Shown here: positions 20,322-25,917 of the stretch, in pieces
Position numbering within the stretch: the first letter of the stretch is position 1
Layout: each line of letters starts with the position of its first letter
Origin: a virus
Reading direction: 5' to 3' (one strand)
DNA: 25,917 nt
Virus record (IMG/VR): IMGVR_UViG_3300025085_002306
Coordinates: 1-25,917 of that record
The notes under the pieces: generated by a model
Seen by the model: the letters and a program-made list of their open reading frames with translations, nothing else
Told to the model about the DNA's origin: nothing
Databases searched by the model: none
Program-made: the position numbers and the translations under genes

Positions 20322-20540
20322 ATGACTGTAACAACTGAAGATGGTGGACGCACAAACCTGTTCGCCAGAGAACCCCAAATGTATATCTCACAAACTGACG
20401 CGGAACGTTACGGTTATGAGTCATACGCAGAGAAAGCAGAGAAACTAAATGGTCGCACTGCGATGATTGGTTTTATTGCAGCAGTTGTTTCGTATGCTAC
20501 ATCTGGTAGTGTATTCTTCTTTGGCGCATTCGGATTCTAA
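20322..20540 (+). CDS. hli: High-light-inducible protein (Hli), long form
   Basis: 72 residues. The C-terminal half AEKLNGRTAMIGFIAAVVSY (about 39-58) has the ExxNGR-A-MIGF signature of high-light-inducible, chlorophyll-binding proteins, with a single membrane span. Hli proteins bind chlorophyll near photosystem II and dissipate excess energy; cyanophages use them to keep the host photosystem working. The N-terminal 40 residues are polar. A good Shine-Dalgarno (GGAG) precedes the start and its own promoter lies upstream. Functional family confident. Confidence 0.92.
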   Translation: MTVTTEDGGRTNLFAREPQMYISQTDAERYGYESYAEKAEKLNGRTAMIGFIAAVVSYATSGSVFFFGAFGF

Positions 20541-20626
20541 TGACTGAAATTATTTTTACCGTTACGGCAGTTGCTTTTTTCTGCCTACTCGGTTATACTG
20601 TGGAACAACTTTCGGAAACCTATTGA
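20540..20626 (+). CDS. 28-residue membrane peptide
   Basis: MTEIIFTVTAVAFFCLLGYT followed by VEQLSETY. One hydrophobic span and a polar tail, overlapping the hli stop and the next start (TGATG). The size and charge resemble small photosystem-type or accessory subunits, but no known family matches with confidence. Confidence 0.55.
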   Translation: MTEIIFTVTAVAFFCLLGYTVEQLSETY

Positions 20627-20847
20627 TGGAAACTTCTATTGCTGAACTCCTTACTTATTATGTAATCGGTGGTGCTCTTATCATAGGACCACCTGCAATA
20701 TTCCTAATCATCGCTATGATGGCAGCACTCCAAAATACGAAAGGACGTATGGTTGGATACAAAGATCACAAAACTTATGGTGATATCTCATTTTATGAGA
20801 ATGCACCATCAGACCAAACTAAATTTTATCTTACACTAGGCGAATAG
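20626..20847 (+). CDS. 73-residue membrane protein
   Basis: METSIAELLTYYVIGGALII starts the protein and the hydrophobic part runs to about residue 35 (one span, possibly a hairpin), ending MAALQNTKGRM. The C-terminus is soluble (YKDHKTYGDISFYENAP). ATG at 20626 overlaps the previous stop. Function unknown; it sits among hli and small peptides, likely in the same transcription unit. Confidence 0.65.
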   Translation: METSIAELLTYYVIGGALIIGPPAIFLIIAMMAALQNTKGRMVGYKDHKTYGDISFYENAPSDQTKFYLTLGE

Positions 20848-20869
20848 ATAGAAAACATTTCTAATTATT

Positions 20870-21025
20870 ATGCCTGATCCTAATGCTCTCTATGATGACA
20901 TGGAGAAGCTCAACGCTTTATACGAAGAACTTTGCTGGGATCATGATGACGAACTGATGTTTAGTCATGACGGAAGCAAAATACTCATAACAAACAAAAC
21001 ACTAAAGGAAAAAAACGATGTTTAA
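20870..21025 (+). CDS. 51-residue acidic protein
   Basis: Begins MPDPNALYDDMEKLNALYEE and is strongly acidic with HDGSKILITN near its end; soluble, with probable helix up to about 24. It resembles short conserved cyanophage proteins placed near hli genes, as I recall, though no function is known. It overlaps the second hli gene by eight bases. No Shine-Dalgarno is obvious. Confidence 0.6.
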   Translation: MPDPNALYDDMEKLNALYEELCWDHDDELMFSHDGSKILITNKTLKEKNDV

Positions 21026-21128
21026 TGAATCAGCAGAACGCATCAACGGTTGGGCAGCGATGATCGGAGTGATCGCTGCGATGGGTAGTTACGCAACCAC
21101 AGGACAAATCATTCCAGGTATCTGGTGA
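21018..21128 (+). CDS. hli: High-light-inducible protein (Hli), short form
   Basis: 36 residues: MFNESAERINGWAAMIGVIA, with the ERINGxxAMIG signature and one membrane span. This is about half the length of the other Hli in the window and is basically the chlorophyll-binding span alone, as in many phage Hli proteins. A Shine-Dalgarno (AAAGGA) lies seven bases before the start within the previous gene. The stop TGA overlaps the next start. Confidence 0.88.
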   Translation: MFNESAERINGWAAMIGVIAAMGSYATTGQIIPGIW

Positions 21129-21193
21129 TGGGATTTGTAGTAGCAGCACTGCTGTTTCTTATTCCAATTGGCGCAGCAGTTAGAGACTCATGA
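21128..21193 (+). CDS. 21-residue membrane peptide
   Basis: MGFVVAALLFLIPIGAAVRD followed by S. A single hydrophobic segment with a short charged tail, coupled at both ends by overlaps. Its size, hydrophobicity and place beside hli recall tiny subunits of photosynthetic complexes, but I cannot match it to a named one. Confidence 0.45.
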   Translation: MGFVVAALLFLIPIGAAVRDS

Positions 21194-21333
21194 GTATAGA
21201 ATGGGCACAGACAACTATTTTTTTATTGGCACCCCTATTCTTTATGCTCCTCTTCATAGAAACTAATGAAGATGATGATGGACCACCAGACGGAGGGATG
21301 ATGACACCAGTTTATGCACCGTCACCCTCTTGA
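21190..21333 (+). CDS. 47-residue single-span membrane protein
   Basis: Starts MSIEWAQTTIFLLAPLFFML with one membrane span to about residue 23, then an acidic ETNEDDDGPPDGG and a proline-rich tail ending PSPS. ATGA overlap with the peptide before it. Its stop TGA (21331-21333) is inside the next promoter -35 box. Function unknown. Confidence 0.55.
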   Translation: MSIEWAQTTIFLLAPLFFMLLFIETNEDDDGPPDGGMMTPVYAPSPS

Positions 21334-21358
21334 CACAGAACACAAAACAGTTTATAAT
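21330..21358 (+). promoter_or_regulatory. Consensus sigma-70 promoter
   Basis: TTGACA (21330-21335), 17-base spacer, TATAAT (21353-21358), a perfect match. The -35 contains the preceding stop codon and the -10 is followed at once by a terminator stem. Confidence 0.85.
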
Positions 21359-21360
21359 TC

Positions 21361-21384
21361 GGGGGTACTACGCACCCCCTTTTT
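21361..21384 (+). terminator. Rho-independent terminator-like hairpin
   Basis: GGGGGT (21361-21366) pairs with ACCCCC (21374-21379) across a seven-base loop, then five T. It ends just before the ATG at 21386. The predicted start of the promoter at 21330 (near 21365) is inside the stem, so it would stop only transcripts arriving from upstream. Confidence 0.75.
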
Positions 21385-21385
21385 A

Positions 21386-21961
21386 ATGTTCGGCCGAATC
21401 GCTGCTTACACTTCTTTGATACTTCTTAGTGCTTCATGCGCTACTAAGGCTGTAGAGACGAAGAAAGAAGTTGTGAGTGCTCCTGTAGAACCCTATGTAG
21501 CTACTTGGAAGTGTGAAGATTGTACTCCAGAAGAAAAGTATGTTCTTGAACAACTACAAGACAAAACAAGAATTACAGATCGGAATGCCTTAGCAACGAT
21601 CATGGGTAACATTAAACAGGAATCTAAGTTCATCTCCAACATCTGTGAAGGTGGTGCTCGGGTAAATTATGAAGACTGTCTTGTTGGTGGGTATGGTTTG
21701 ATCCAGTGGACCAGCGTTAATCGTTATGATAATCTTGGGAGATTTTGTAATAAATTCGATTGTGACCCTAGCACTCTAGAAGGTCAGACTCGTTATATGA
21801 TTAACGAGAACATCTTTCAACGCTACCTCCCTGAGTTTGAGGGTAATGGTCAAACCATCTCACAGTACATGGTTCCTGCATACTATTGGCTGGGATGGGG
21901 AGTCAAAGGTAACAGAGAACTTTATGCATACGACTACACAAAAAAACTTGTACTGGCATGA
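21386..21961 (+). CDS. Phage tail-lysozyme family protein with lipoprotein-like signal
   Basis: I use the ATG at 21386; the frame is open upstream. 191 residues. The N-terminus MFGRIAAYTSLILLSASC is a possible lipoprotein signal with cysteine at 18, though the lipobox is loose (SASC). Later IMGNIKQESKF (about 72-82, likely catalytic E79) and GGYGLIQWTSVNRYDNLGRF (about 101-120) match the phage tail lysozyme family (Phage_lysozyme2, PF18013), which cleaves peptidoglycan. Anchoring such an enzyme in the host periplasm would differ from a virion-tail enzyme, so its role may be lysis. The next gene overlaps as ATGA. Confidence 0.8.
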   Translation: MFGRIAAYTSLILLSASCATKAVETKKEVVSAPVEPYVATWKCEDCTPEEKYVLEQLQDKTRITDRNALATIMGNIKQESKFISNICEGGARVNYEDCLVGGYGLIQWTSVNRYDNLGRFCNKFDCDPSTLEGQTRYMINENIFQRYLPEFEGNGQTISQYMVPAYYWLGWGVKGNRELYAYDYTKKLVLA

Positions 21962-22359
21962 TTAATACTCTCAAAAATATTTTAGGATTTACCAAACAGA
22001 AAAAGGTTAAGTGTACTATTGATGACATAGAAGCACCTTTATTTGAATGTGGTCCAGGACATTTGACTCAAGGATATGGTTTCTTTGGGTATACTGGTGT
22101 TCCTGCACCAACTGTTCTGACTGACGATCCTTGGTTTGGTCCTGCTCCCATCTCTGATTCAAATAAAGACTACATGGAGAAAGAAGCAGAGATCAAAAAA
22201 GAAGAAGCAGAGAATCGTCAGTATTGGACAAATGAACAAGAGAACATTCATCAGATAATGTATGAAATAGCAACCAGGAGTAGTGGCACTACTCTTCAAC
22301 TTGATCCTATCGGAGGATCCGAAAACTTCCAAGGGGGTTCAGAAAATGTTCATCGATGA
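21958..22359 (+). CDS. Hypothetical 133-residue protein
   Basis: Starts MINTLKNILGFTKQKKVKCT, contains a glycine/proline/aromatic region (PLFECGPGHLTQGYGFFG) and later a highly charged coil NKDYMEKEAEIKKEEAENRQ. No membrane segment or recognised motif. It is coupled by ATGA to the lysozyme gene, and the next gene starts 14 bases before its stop. Could assist lysis or virion assembly; no evidence. Confidence 0.65.
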   Translation: MINTLKNILGFTKQKKVKCTIDDIEAPLFECGPGHLTQGYGFFGYTGVPAPTVLTDDPWFGPAPISDSNKDYMEKEAEIKKEEAENRQYWTNEQENIHQIMYEIATRSSGTTLQLDPIGGSENFQGGSENVHR

Positions 22360-22567
22360 TTGGCGCTACAGTGACCAGAAAATGAAGATCAGAGAACAAG
22401 CACTCAAAGTATTGCTTGCAAAGTTTGGTGCTGCACTAGAGAAAGGATCTCCTAAATATTCAAATCAATCAATCTATGAGTGTGCTCACGACTGGGTTTC
22501 CCAAGGCAATATGCACACTGCAGGGATTGTAAAATACTACGAGGCTTATTATGCAAAAAGTAATTAA
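22346..22567 (+). CDS. Hypothetical 73-residue protein
   Basis: Start at 22346, with AGGGGG about ten bases earlier as Shine-Dalgarno; the longer frame upstream lies inside the previous gene. The protein MFIDDWRYSDQKMKIREQAL... is helical and soluble, with a C-terminal HTAGIVKYYEAYYAK. It overlaps its neighbours by 14 and 17 bases. No family recognised. Confidence 0.65.
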   Translation: MFIDDWRYSDQKMKIREQALKVLLAKFGAALEKGSPKYSNQSIYECAHDWVSQGNMHTAGIVKYYEAYYAKSN

Positions 22568-22799
22568 TGTTTTAGCAGTTCTTTCTTTTGTTGGAACTGC
22601 GGGTATCGTCGGTGGCGGCACTGCACTATATCTCAATAAGGATTCTATTGTTGAGAACATCAAATCTCAAGTTGCATCTGCAGCAGCAGAAGCAATTTCT
22701 GCAGAACTTCCTGGAATGATGGATGCTGCTATGCCTGAACTTCCTACTACTACTGGTGGCACTATTCCTTCTACAGGTGGTGCTGCTCTCCCATTTTGA
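22551..22799 (+). CDS. Single-span membrane protein with acidic C-terminus
   Basis: 82 residues. MQKVINVLAVLSFVGTAGIV begins a hydrophobic segment (about 4-27), followed by a soluble, Ala/Ser-rich helix (IVENIKSQVASAAAEAISAE) and a Thr/Gly/Pro tail. It could be a signal-anchored or secreted protein. I recall similar proteins in T4-like cyanophages, without a known function. Overlaps the previous gene by 17 bases. Confidence 0.65.
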   Translation: MQKVINVLAVLSFVGTAGIVGGGTALYLNKDSIVENIKSQVASAAAEAISAELPGMMDAAMPELPTTTGGTIPSTGGAALPF

Positions 22800-22808
22800 T
22801 AATCTATT

Positions 22809-23486
22809 ATGAAAAAAATTATTGCGTCCCTGGTTGCTGCGGCGGCGGTTGCCCTACCTGCCCTTTCAGACCCCCTAAAAGATAACGAATATTATACCAA
22901 TCATTCGATGGGGTGTATGTTACTCCGAGAGTGTACCGATGAAGTCAAACAAGTCTTTAGTCTTTTGGATATTTCTAGTGAGTATCCCAATACTGACGAT
23001 TTTTATTCTGTTGCTAACGAATTCAACTCTATGCTTGTCGCCCTTAACCAGGTCGGAGTTAACGTGTTTCTAGCAGATGAAAAATATTTTCCAGTCGGAC
23101 ACCGTGGAGTTTATCATACTGTAGGTAACAATTTCTTTCTGAACAAAACGTTCATGAAGCGTCCTCATATATTAATGAGTGTGATGCGCCACGAAGGATG
23201 GCACGCTGCACAAGATTGTATGGCAGGAACAATTGACAATAGTTTGATTGCTATTATTCATCATGAGGATGATGTTCCTGCGATGTGGCAAGAGATGGCA
23301 CGGAGAGCCTATGTATTGCAACCCTCTGCTATTCCTTGGGAGAAGGAAGCAACCTGGGCAGGTAAAACTGAAGGCATGACTATGAAAGCACTTCAGTCTT
23401 GTGCTGCAGGTACTATGTGGTCCGACTATGATCCGACTCCAAAGACTCGCGAATGGTTGGTTGAAAACGGATACCTTTCTAAATAG
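22809..23486 (+). CDS. Secreted putative zinc metalloprotease (HEXXH)
   Basis: 225 residues. A signal peptide MKKIIASLVAAAAVALPALS is followed by a periplasmic domain. The metal-binding signature RHEGWHAAQDC gives HEXXH at H128-E129-G-W-H132, the mark of zincin-type metallopeptidases. The third zinc ligand is not obvious; E in WQEMARRAY or KEATWAG could supply it. Two cysteines in the middle (137, 36) might pair. If active it would act on host periplasmic proteins or cell-envelope structures, possibly helping lysis. The family beyond the motif is not recognised. Confidence 0.65.
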   Translation: MKKIIASLVAAAAVALPALSDPLKDNEYYTNHSMGCMLLRECTDEVKQVFSLLDISSEYPNTDDFYSVANEFNSMLVALNQVGVNVFLADEKYFPVGHRGVYHTVGNNFFLNKTFMKRPHILMSVMRHEGWHAAQDCMAGTIDNSLIAIIHHEDDVPAMWQEMARRAYVLQPSAIPWEKEATWAGKTEGMTMKALQSCAAGTMWSDYDPTPKTREWLVENGYLSK

Positions 23487-23507
23487 AGTTGCCCTTGTTG
23501 GTGACAT

Positions 23508-23969
23508 ATGCCCGAAGAAGTTAAGGTAGAAGAGACCAAAAAGGAAGACCCAAAGAAGAAAGGTCCATTAGGAAAGTTAAAAGAAAAGGTTGGAGATGCT
23601 GAGGATAACCTTGCCATTCTTTCAACCTTTGTTCGTTTAGGAATTCTTGTGTGGTCCGGTGGTATTCTTACCCTGAACTATGTAACAGTTCCTGGGTTAC
23701 CACAGCAGAAAATTGATCCGACTTTTATAGCCAGCGTCTTCACCGGAGTTTTGGCTACGTTCGGAGTCCAGACGGCGAAGAAATCTGGTGATGGCACTAT
23801 GAAGATGAATGGTGCTAATGCTGCTGCTGCTGGTGGTGGTAGTGGAATTACAAAAGAAGATCTCGAAAGATTAATTGCTGCTGCATCCCAGACTGCACCT
23901 GCTCAGACCATTAGAGTTGAGCAAGGCCCAATCAAAATTGTAACCGATCAACCTCCATACAAGATGTGA
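23508..23969 (+). CDS. Two-span membrane protein with charged N-terminus
   Basis: 153 residues. A very lysine/glutamate-rich N-terminus (EEVKVEETKKEDPKKKGPLG), then hydrophobic segments about 42-58 (RLGILVWSGGILTLNYV) and 71-88 (FIASVFTGVLATFGVQT), and an Ala/Gly linker NAAAAGGGSG with a soluble tail ending QPPYKM. The two-span layout resembles holins or other phage membrane proteins, but no firm family is recognised. It precedes a further set of membrane genes. Function unknown. Confidence 0.6.
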   Translation: MPEEVKVEETKKEDPKKKGPLGKLKEKVGDAEDNLAILSTFVRLGILVWSGGILTLNYVTVPGLPQQKIDPTFIASVFTGVLATFGVQTAKKSGDGTMKMNGANAAAAGGGSGITKEDLERLIAAASQTAPAQTIRVEQGPIKIVTDQPPYKM

Positions 23970-23970
23970 T

Positions 23971-24549
23971 ATGAAACCTTACCTCAAGTGGACTGCCATT
24001 AGTCTTGGTAGTGTCGTAGCAATCGCACACATCGGTGTGTTGGGACATTTGGTCCGACGAGAACCTAATAGGATTCAGGTCCCGACCATTAACATTCCAC
24101 GCGGCACTCCATATTCTTCTTATAAAATAGAAGCAGGTAAAGAAGGTTATAGTATAGAATACAGGGCAAACGATCCTGCTATTCTTGAGTCACAAAAATC
24201 CTTATCATTAGATAAAACTAAGAGAGGATTCTTTGGTGGCGGTACTGAGAGTCGTCGCGAATGGCGTCAAGATCAATTCACTATGGATGGCACTAGAAAT
24301 CTAGGAGGTGTTGGAGGAGATGGCGAGGGAAAGTTGACTGCAAAAGAGGAAGAGTGTTTAGTGGCGGACGCTGGAGCACGGTCACAAGGTGCGATGGCAG
24401 GTAGTGCTATTACTGCTGGTGTTGCTGTTCCTGCTGTGATTGGCGTTCCATATGTTGGCTGGTTGGCAGCAGGATGGGTTTCCCTGTTAGGAAATAATAT
24501 TGGATCTTCAGCAGGGTCGTTAGTAAATTCTGCAATTAGTGACTGTTAA
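23971..24549 (+). CDS. Hypothetical protein with N- and C-terminal hydrophobic segments
   Basis: 192 residues. N-terminal anchor MKPYLKWTAISLGSVVAIAH (about 6-27), a central charged and glycine-rich domain (RRREW-like RREWRQDQF, GVGGDGEGK), then a glycine/alanine-rich hydrophobic region ITAGVAVPAVIGVPYVGWLA to the end (ISDC). The C-terminal part looks like a glycine-zipper or pore-like segment. Function unknown. Starts one base after the preceding stop. Confidence 0.62.
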   Translation: MKPYLKWTAISLGSVVAIAHIGVLGHLVRREPNRIQVPTINIPRGTPYSSYKIEAGKEGYSIEYRANDPAILESQKSLSLDKTKRGFFGGGTESRREWRQDQFTMDGTRNLGGVGGDGEGKLTAKEEECLVADAGARSQGAMAGSAITAGVAVPAVIGVPYVGWLAAGWVSLLGNNIGSSAGSLVNSAISDC

Positions 24550-24755
24550 TGAATTTAATTCTTCGTCCTCTTGATAATATTGCTGATCCTGTTTGGAGTG
24601 TAATTATTTCCTTAATCATACTTCTTGCTGGAGTTGCATATTACATCGTCTATATAATGCGTATGGCTTTTGATGAATTGAACGATGGCGGATCAAATCG
24701 ACAAGAAGGACGCGGATCAGGATCAACTGATAGCACTGCTGACTCACAGGATTGA
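24549..24755 (+). CDS. Single-span membrane protein
   Basis: 68 residues. One membrane segment (about 16-37) and a Gly/Ser/Asp-rich, highly charged tail ending STADSQD. Overlaps the next gene by 71 bases in another frame. Function unknown. Confidence 0.6.
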   Translation: MNLILRPLDNIADPVWSVIISLIILLAGVAYYIVYIMRMAFDELNDGGSNRQEGRGSGSTDSTADSQD

Positions 24756-24951
24756 AGACGCTGAAAAAACTCAAGAAGAACTCCGCGATCGTGTTCGTAA
24801 ATTAGAAAAGTGGGTATGGGGTGCCGGTGCCGTCATAACTGCTGCCATTACACTAATCGGAATAGCAACAGCAGTAGAATCAAAGGAGATCGAGTATGGG
24901 CGCTATGGTTCCCCCCAGCAGGAAGTCGTGTTACAACTTCCGAGTAGTTGA
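24685..24951 (+). CDS. Coiled-coil protein with C-terminal membrane span
   Basis: 88 residues. Heptad-like charged helix (about 10-43, DQLIALLTHRIEDAEKTQEE) followed by a membrane span (about 45-65, WVWGAGAVITAAITLIGIAT). Its start lies within the previous gene and its end lies within the thermonuclease gene, a nested-overlap arrangement. Layout resembles small phage holin or anchor proteins (helix plus single span), no family identified. Confidence 0.6.
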   Translation: MADQIDKKDADQDQLIALLTHRIEDAEKTQEELRDRVRKLEKWVWGAGAVITAAITLIGIATAVESKEIEYGRYGSPQQEVVLQLPSS

Positions 24952-25357
24952 GATCAATCGTGTTCTTGATGGTGATACTATCGATGTCACTATTGACCTC
25001 GGGTTTGATTTATACAAGAAAGAAAGAGTTAGAGTTGCAGGAGTTGATACGCCGGAGAAGAGAACCAAGAACTTAGAGGAGAAAGCTCTGGGACTTGATG
25101 CTACCAACTGGATGAAAGAAAAACTAGAAGGTGCTATTGCTGGTGACGATGAACTCTCTGTCAGAACTGAATTGGTTGGCGGTATGGGTAAGTACGGTCG
25201 CCTTCTTGGTTGGTTATATATTGGAGATGCAGAAGTATCGTTGAATGAAATGATGATTGAGGAAGGATATGCTCATGCCTACGATGGTGGCACCAAGGAT
25301 ATGAACCTTGAAGCACTTCGTGTCATTCGTAGAGAACATGGTACTCTGGTTGAGTAA
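24896..25357 (+). CDS. Staphylococcal-nuclease-like (thermonuclease) protein
   Basis: 153 residues. EINRVLDGDTIDVTIDLGFD (about 19-38) has the nuclease DGDT calcium site; RVRVAGVDTPEKR follows with the catalytic arginine and an acidic pair, and GMGKYGRLLGWLYI... VSLNEMMIEEGYAHAY matches the SNase core. There is no signal peptide, so the enzyme may be intracellular, degrading host DNA for nucleotide reuse or acting on RNA. Shine-Dalgarno GGAG precedes the start, which overlaps the previous gene by 56 bases. Family firm. Confidence 0.88.
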   Translation: MGAMVPPSRKSCYNFRVVEINRVLDGDTIDVTIDLGFDLYKKERVRVAGVDTPEKRTKNLEEKALGLDATNWMKEKLEGAIAGDDELSVRTELVGGMGKYGRLLGWLYIGDAEVSLNEMMIEEGYAHAYDGGTKDMNLEALRVIRREHGTLVE

Positions 25358-25917
25358 TGATTCCAGAAATACGGTTAGGTAATATTGATATTGGAATTAA
25401 TCAAGTTAGTAATTTGATTATTAATGATACGCCTGACTGGTTGAAAACTCCATCACATGCAATACCAATTTACCCACCCGTGACTACACAGGTGGGTATT
25501 CCTATTGTTAATATACCAGGGTGTGTTGAGTCCCATAGGGATAGTGGTGAGAATCAAACACTGAAGGATGAAGATAAGGATGGTGTTCAAACATTCTGTG
25601 ATGCTGGAACTCCTAATTTTTATCCTATTGATTATGATCCGAATAAGTTAGAGTTGACAACAGAGGCACCACCACCTCCACCTATGAAATCTCCTGAGAA
25701 AGAAGAGGATACTAAAACAGATACCGAAGCACCAGCACCACCTAAGACGGATACTGCATTAGCAGAGTGTCCTACAAGAGAGCAACAGTTAAAGAATCCT
25801 GTAGGAAAAGTATTACAAAACAATAAAAAGATAGTCAGGTATGAGACAGTAGGAAAAGAATGTCTCCCTGTATTTGAGAATTTAAATATACCAGATCAGA
25901 TTATTGCCAACTTACCA
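25357..25917 (+). CDS. Proline-rich protein, 5' part (cut by window edge)
   Basis: An open frame of 187 codons that runs off the window with no stop. It begins MIPEIRLGNIDIGINQVSNL, followed by proline-bearing strands (IYPPVTTQVGIPIVN), a cysteine-containing middle, and a low-complexity proline stretch (APPPPPMKSPEKEE, APAPPKTD). It starts at the TAATG overlap with the thermonuclease. I think it resembles cyanophage virion-associated proteins, but cannot assign it. Confidence 0.75.
   Translation, partial: MIPEIRLGNIDIGINQVSNLIINDTPDWLKTPSHAIPIYPPVTTQVGIPIVNIPGCVESHRDSGENQTLKDEDKDGVQTFCDAGTPNFYPIDYDPNKLELTTEAPPPPPMKSPEKEEDTKTDTEAPAPPKTDTALAECPTREQQLKNPVGKVLQNNKKIVRYETVGKECLPVFENLNIPDQIIANLP

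Noticed and set aside
21314-21385. Longer N-terminus for the lysozyme gene
   Set aside because: The extension would lie over the promoter and terminator, and the signal peptide begins at the ATG at 21386.
1-25917. CRISPR arrays, insertion sequences, integrase or attachment sites
   Set aside because: I saw no spaced direct repeats, transposase, recombinase or tRNA-end duplications.

Overview
The window looks like part of the genome of a marine cyanophage of the T4-like (contractile-tailed) type. The evidence is two high-light-inducible (hli) photosynthesis-protection genes, phage tRNA genes, a T4-type late promoter (TATAAATA), a phage tail-lysozyme relative, a TalC-like transaldolase, a 6-phosphogluconate-dehydrogenase-like gene, and dense single-strand packing with stop/start overlaps. 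Every supported gene is on the + strand. The host is probably a marine Synechococcus or Prochlorococcus, but the exact phage cannot be named from the sequence alone.

Layout. (1) 1-3351: accessory genes between three tRNAs (Val-UAC, Ile-UAU, and a CAU tRNA read as Met). They include a zinc-ribbon-like peptide, a 2OG-Fe(II) oxygenase, several tiny membrane peptides, a truncated 6-phosphogluconate-dehydrogenase-like protein and an orphan Phd/YefM-like antitoxin with its own consensus promoter. (2) 3352-3819: intergenic space around one small gene. It holds three copies of a structured RNA element with covarying stems, then a terminator fused to a strong promoter. (3) 3820-19478: a tight run of 21 genes for nucleotide-sugar and surface-glycan synthesis, no gap larger than 13 bases. 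It has a GDP-mannose 3,5-epimerase-like enzyme, FkbM and other methyltransferases, an RpiB-HldE(C) fusion, an HldE-type kinase, an AraD-type aldolase/epimerase, cupins, a transaldolase, NAD synthetase, a UDP-Glc/GDP-Man dehydrogenase, a HAD phosphatase, a second epimerase and glycosyltransferases of families GT2, GT10, GT11 (two) and GT25. (4) 19479-25917: a possible outer-membrane beta-barrel protein with an elaborate leader, two hli genes among very small membrane peptides, a lipoprotein-like tail lysozyme, a secreted HEXXH protein, several membrane proteins, a thermonuclease and the start of a proline-rich gene cut by the window edge.

How it may work together. The large cluster could divert fructose/mannose and pentose/heptose phosphates into activated sugars (GDP-L-galactose-like, ADP-heptose-like, a uronic acid) and transfer them onto a host or virion glycan, decorated by methylation. 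The cluster's own promoter is insulated from upstream genes by the terminator that overlaps it. The most interesting items are the repeated structured RNA, the rewired heptose-type module, the GME/fucosyltransferase combination, the promoter-terminator overlaps, and the possible beta-barrel gene with its two-hairpin, duplicated-SD leader.
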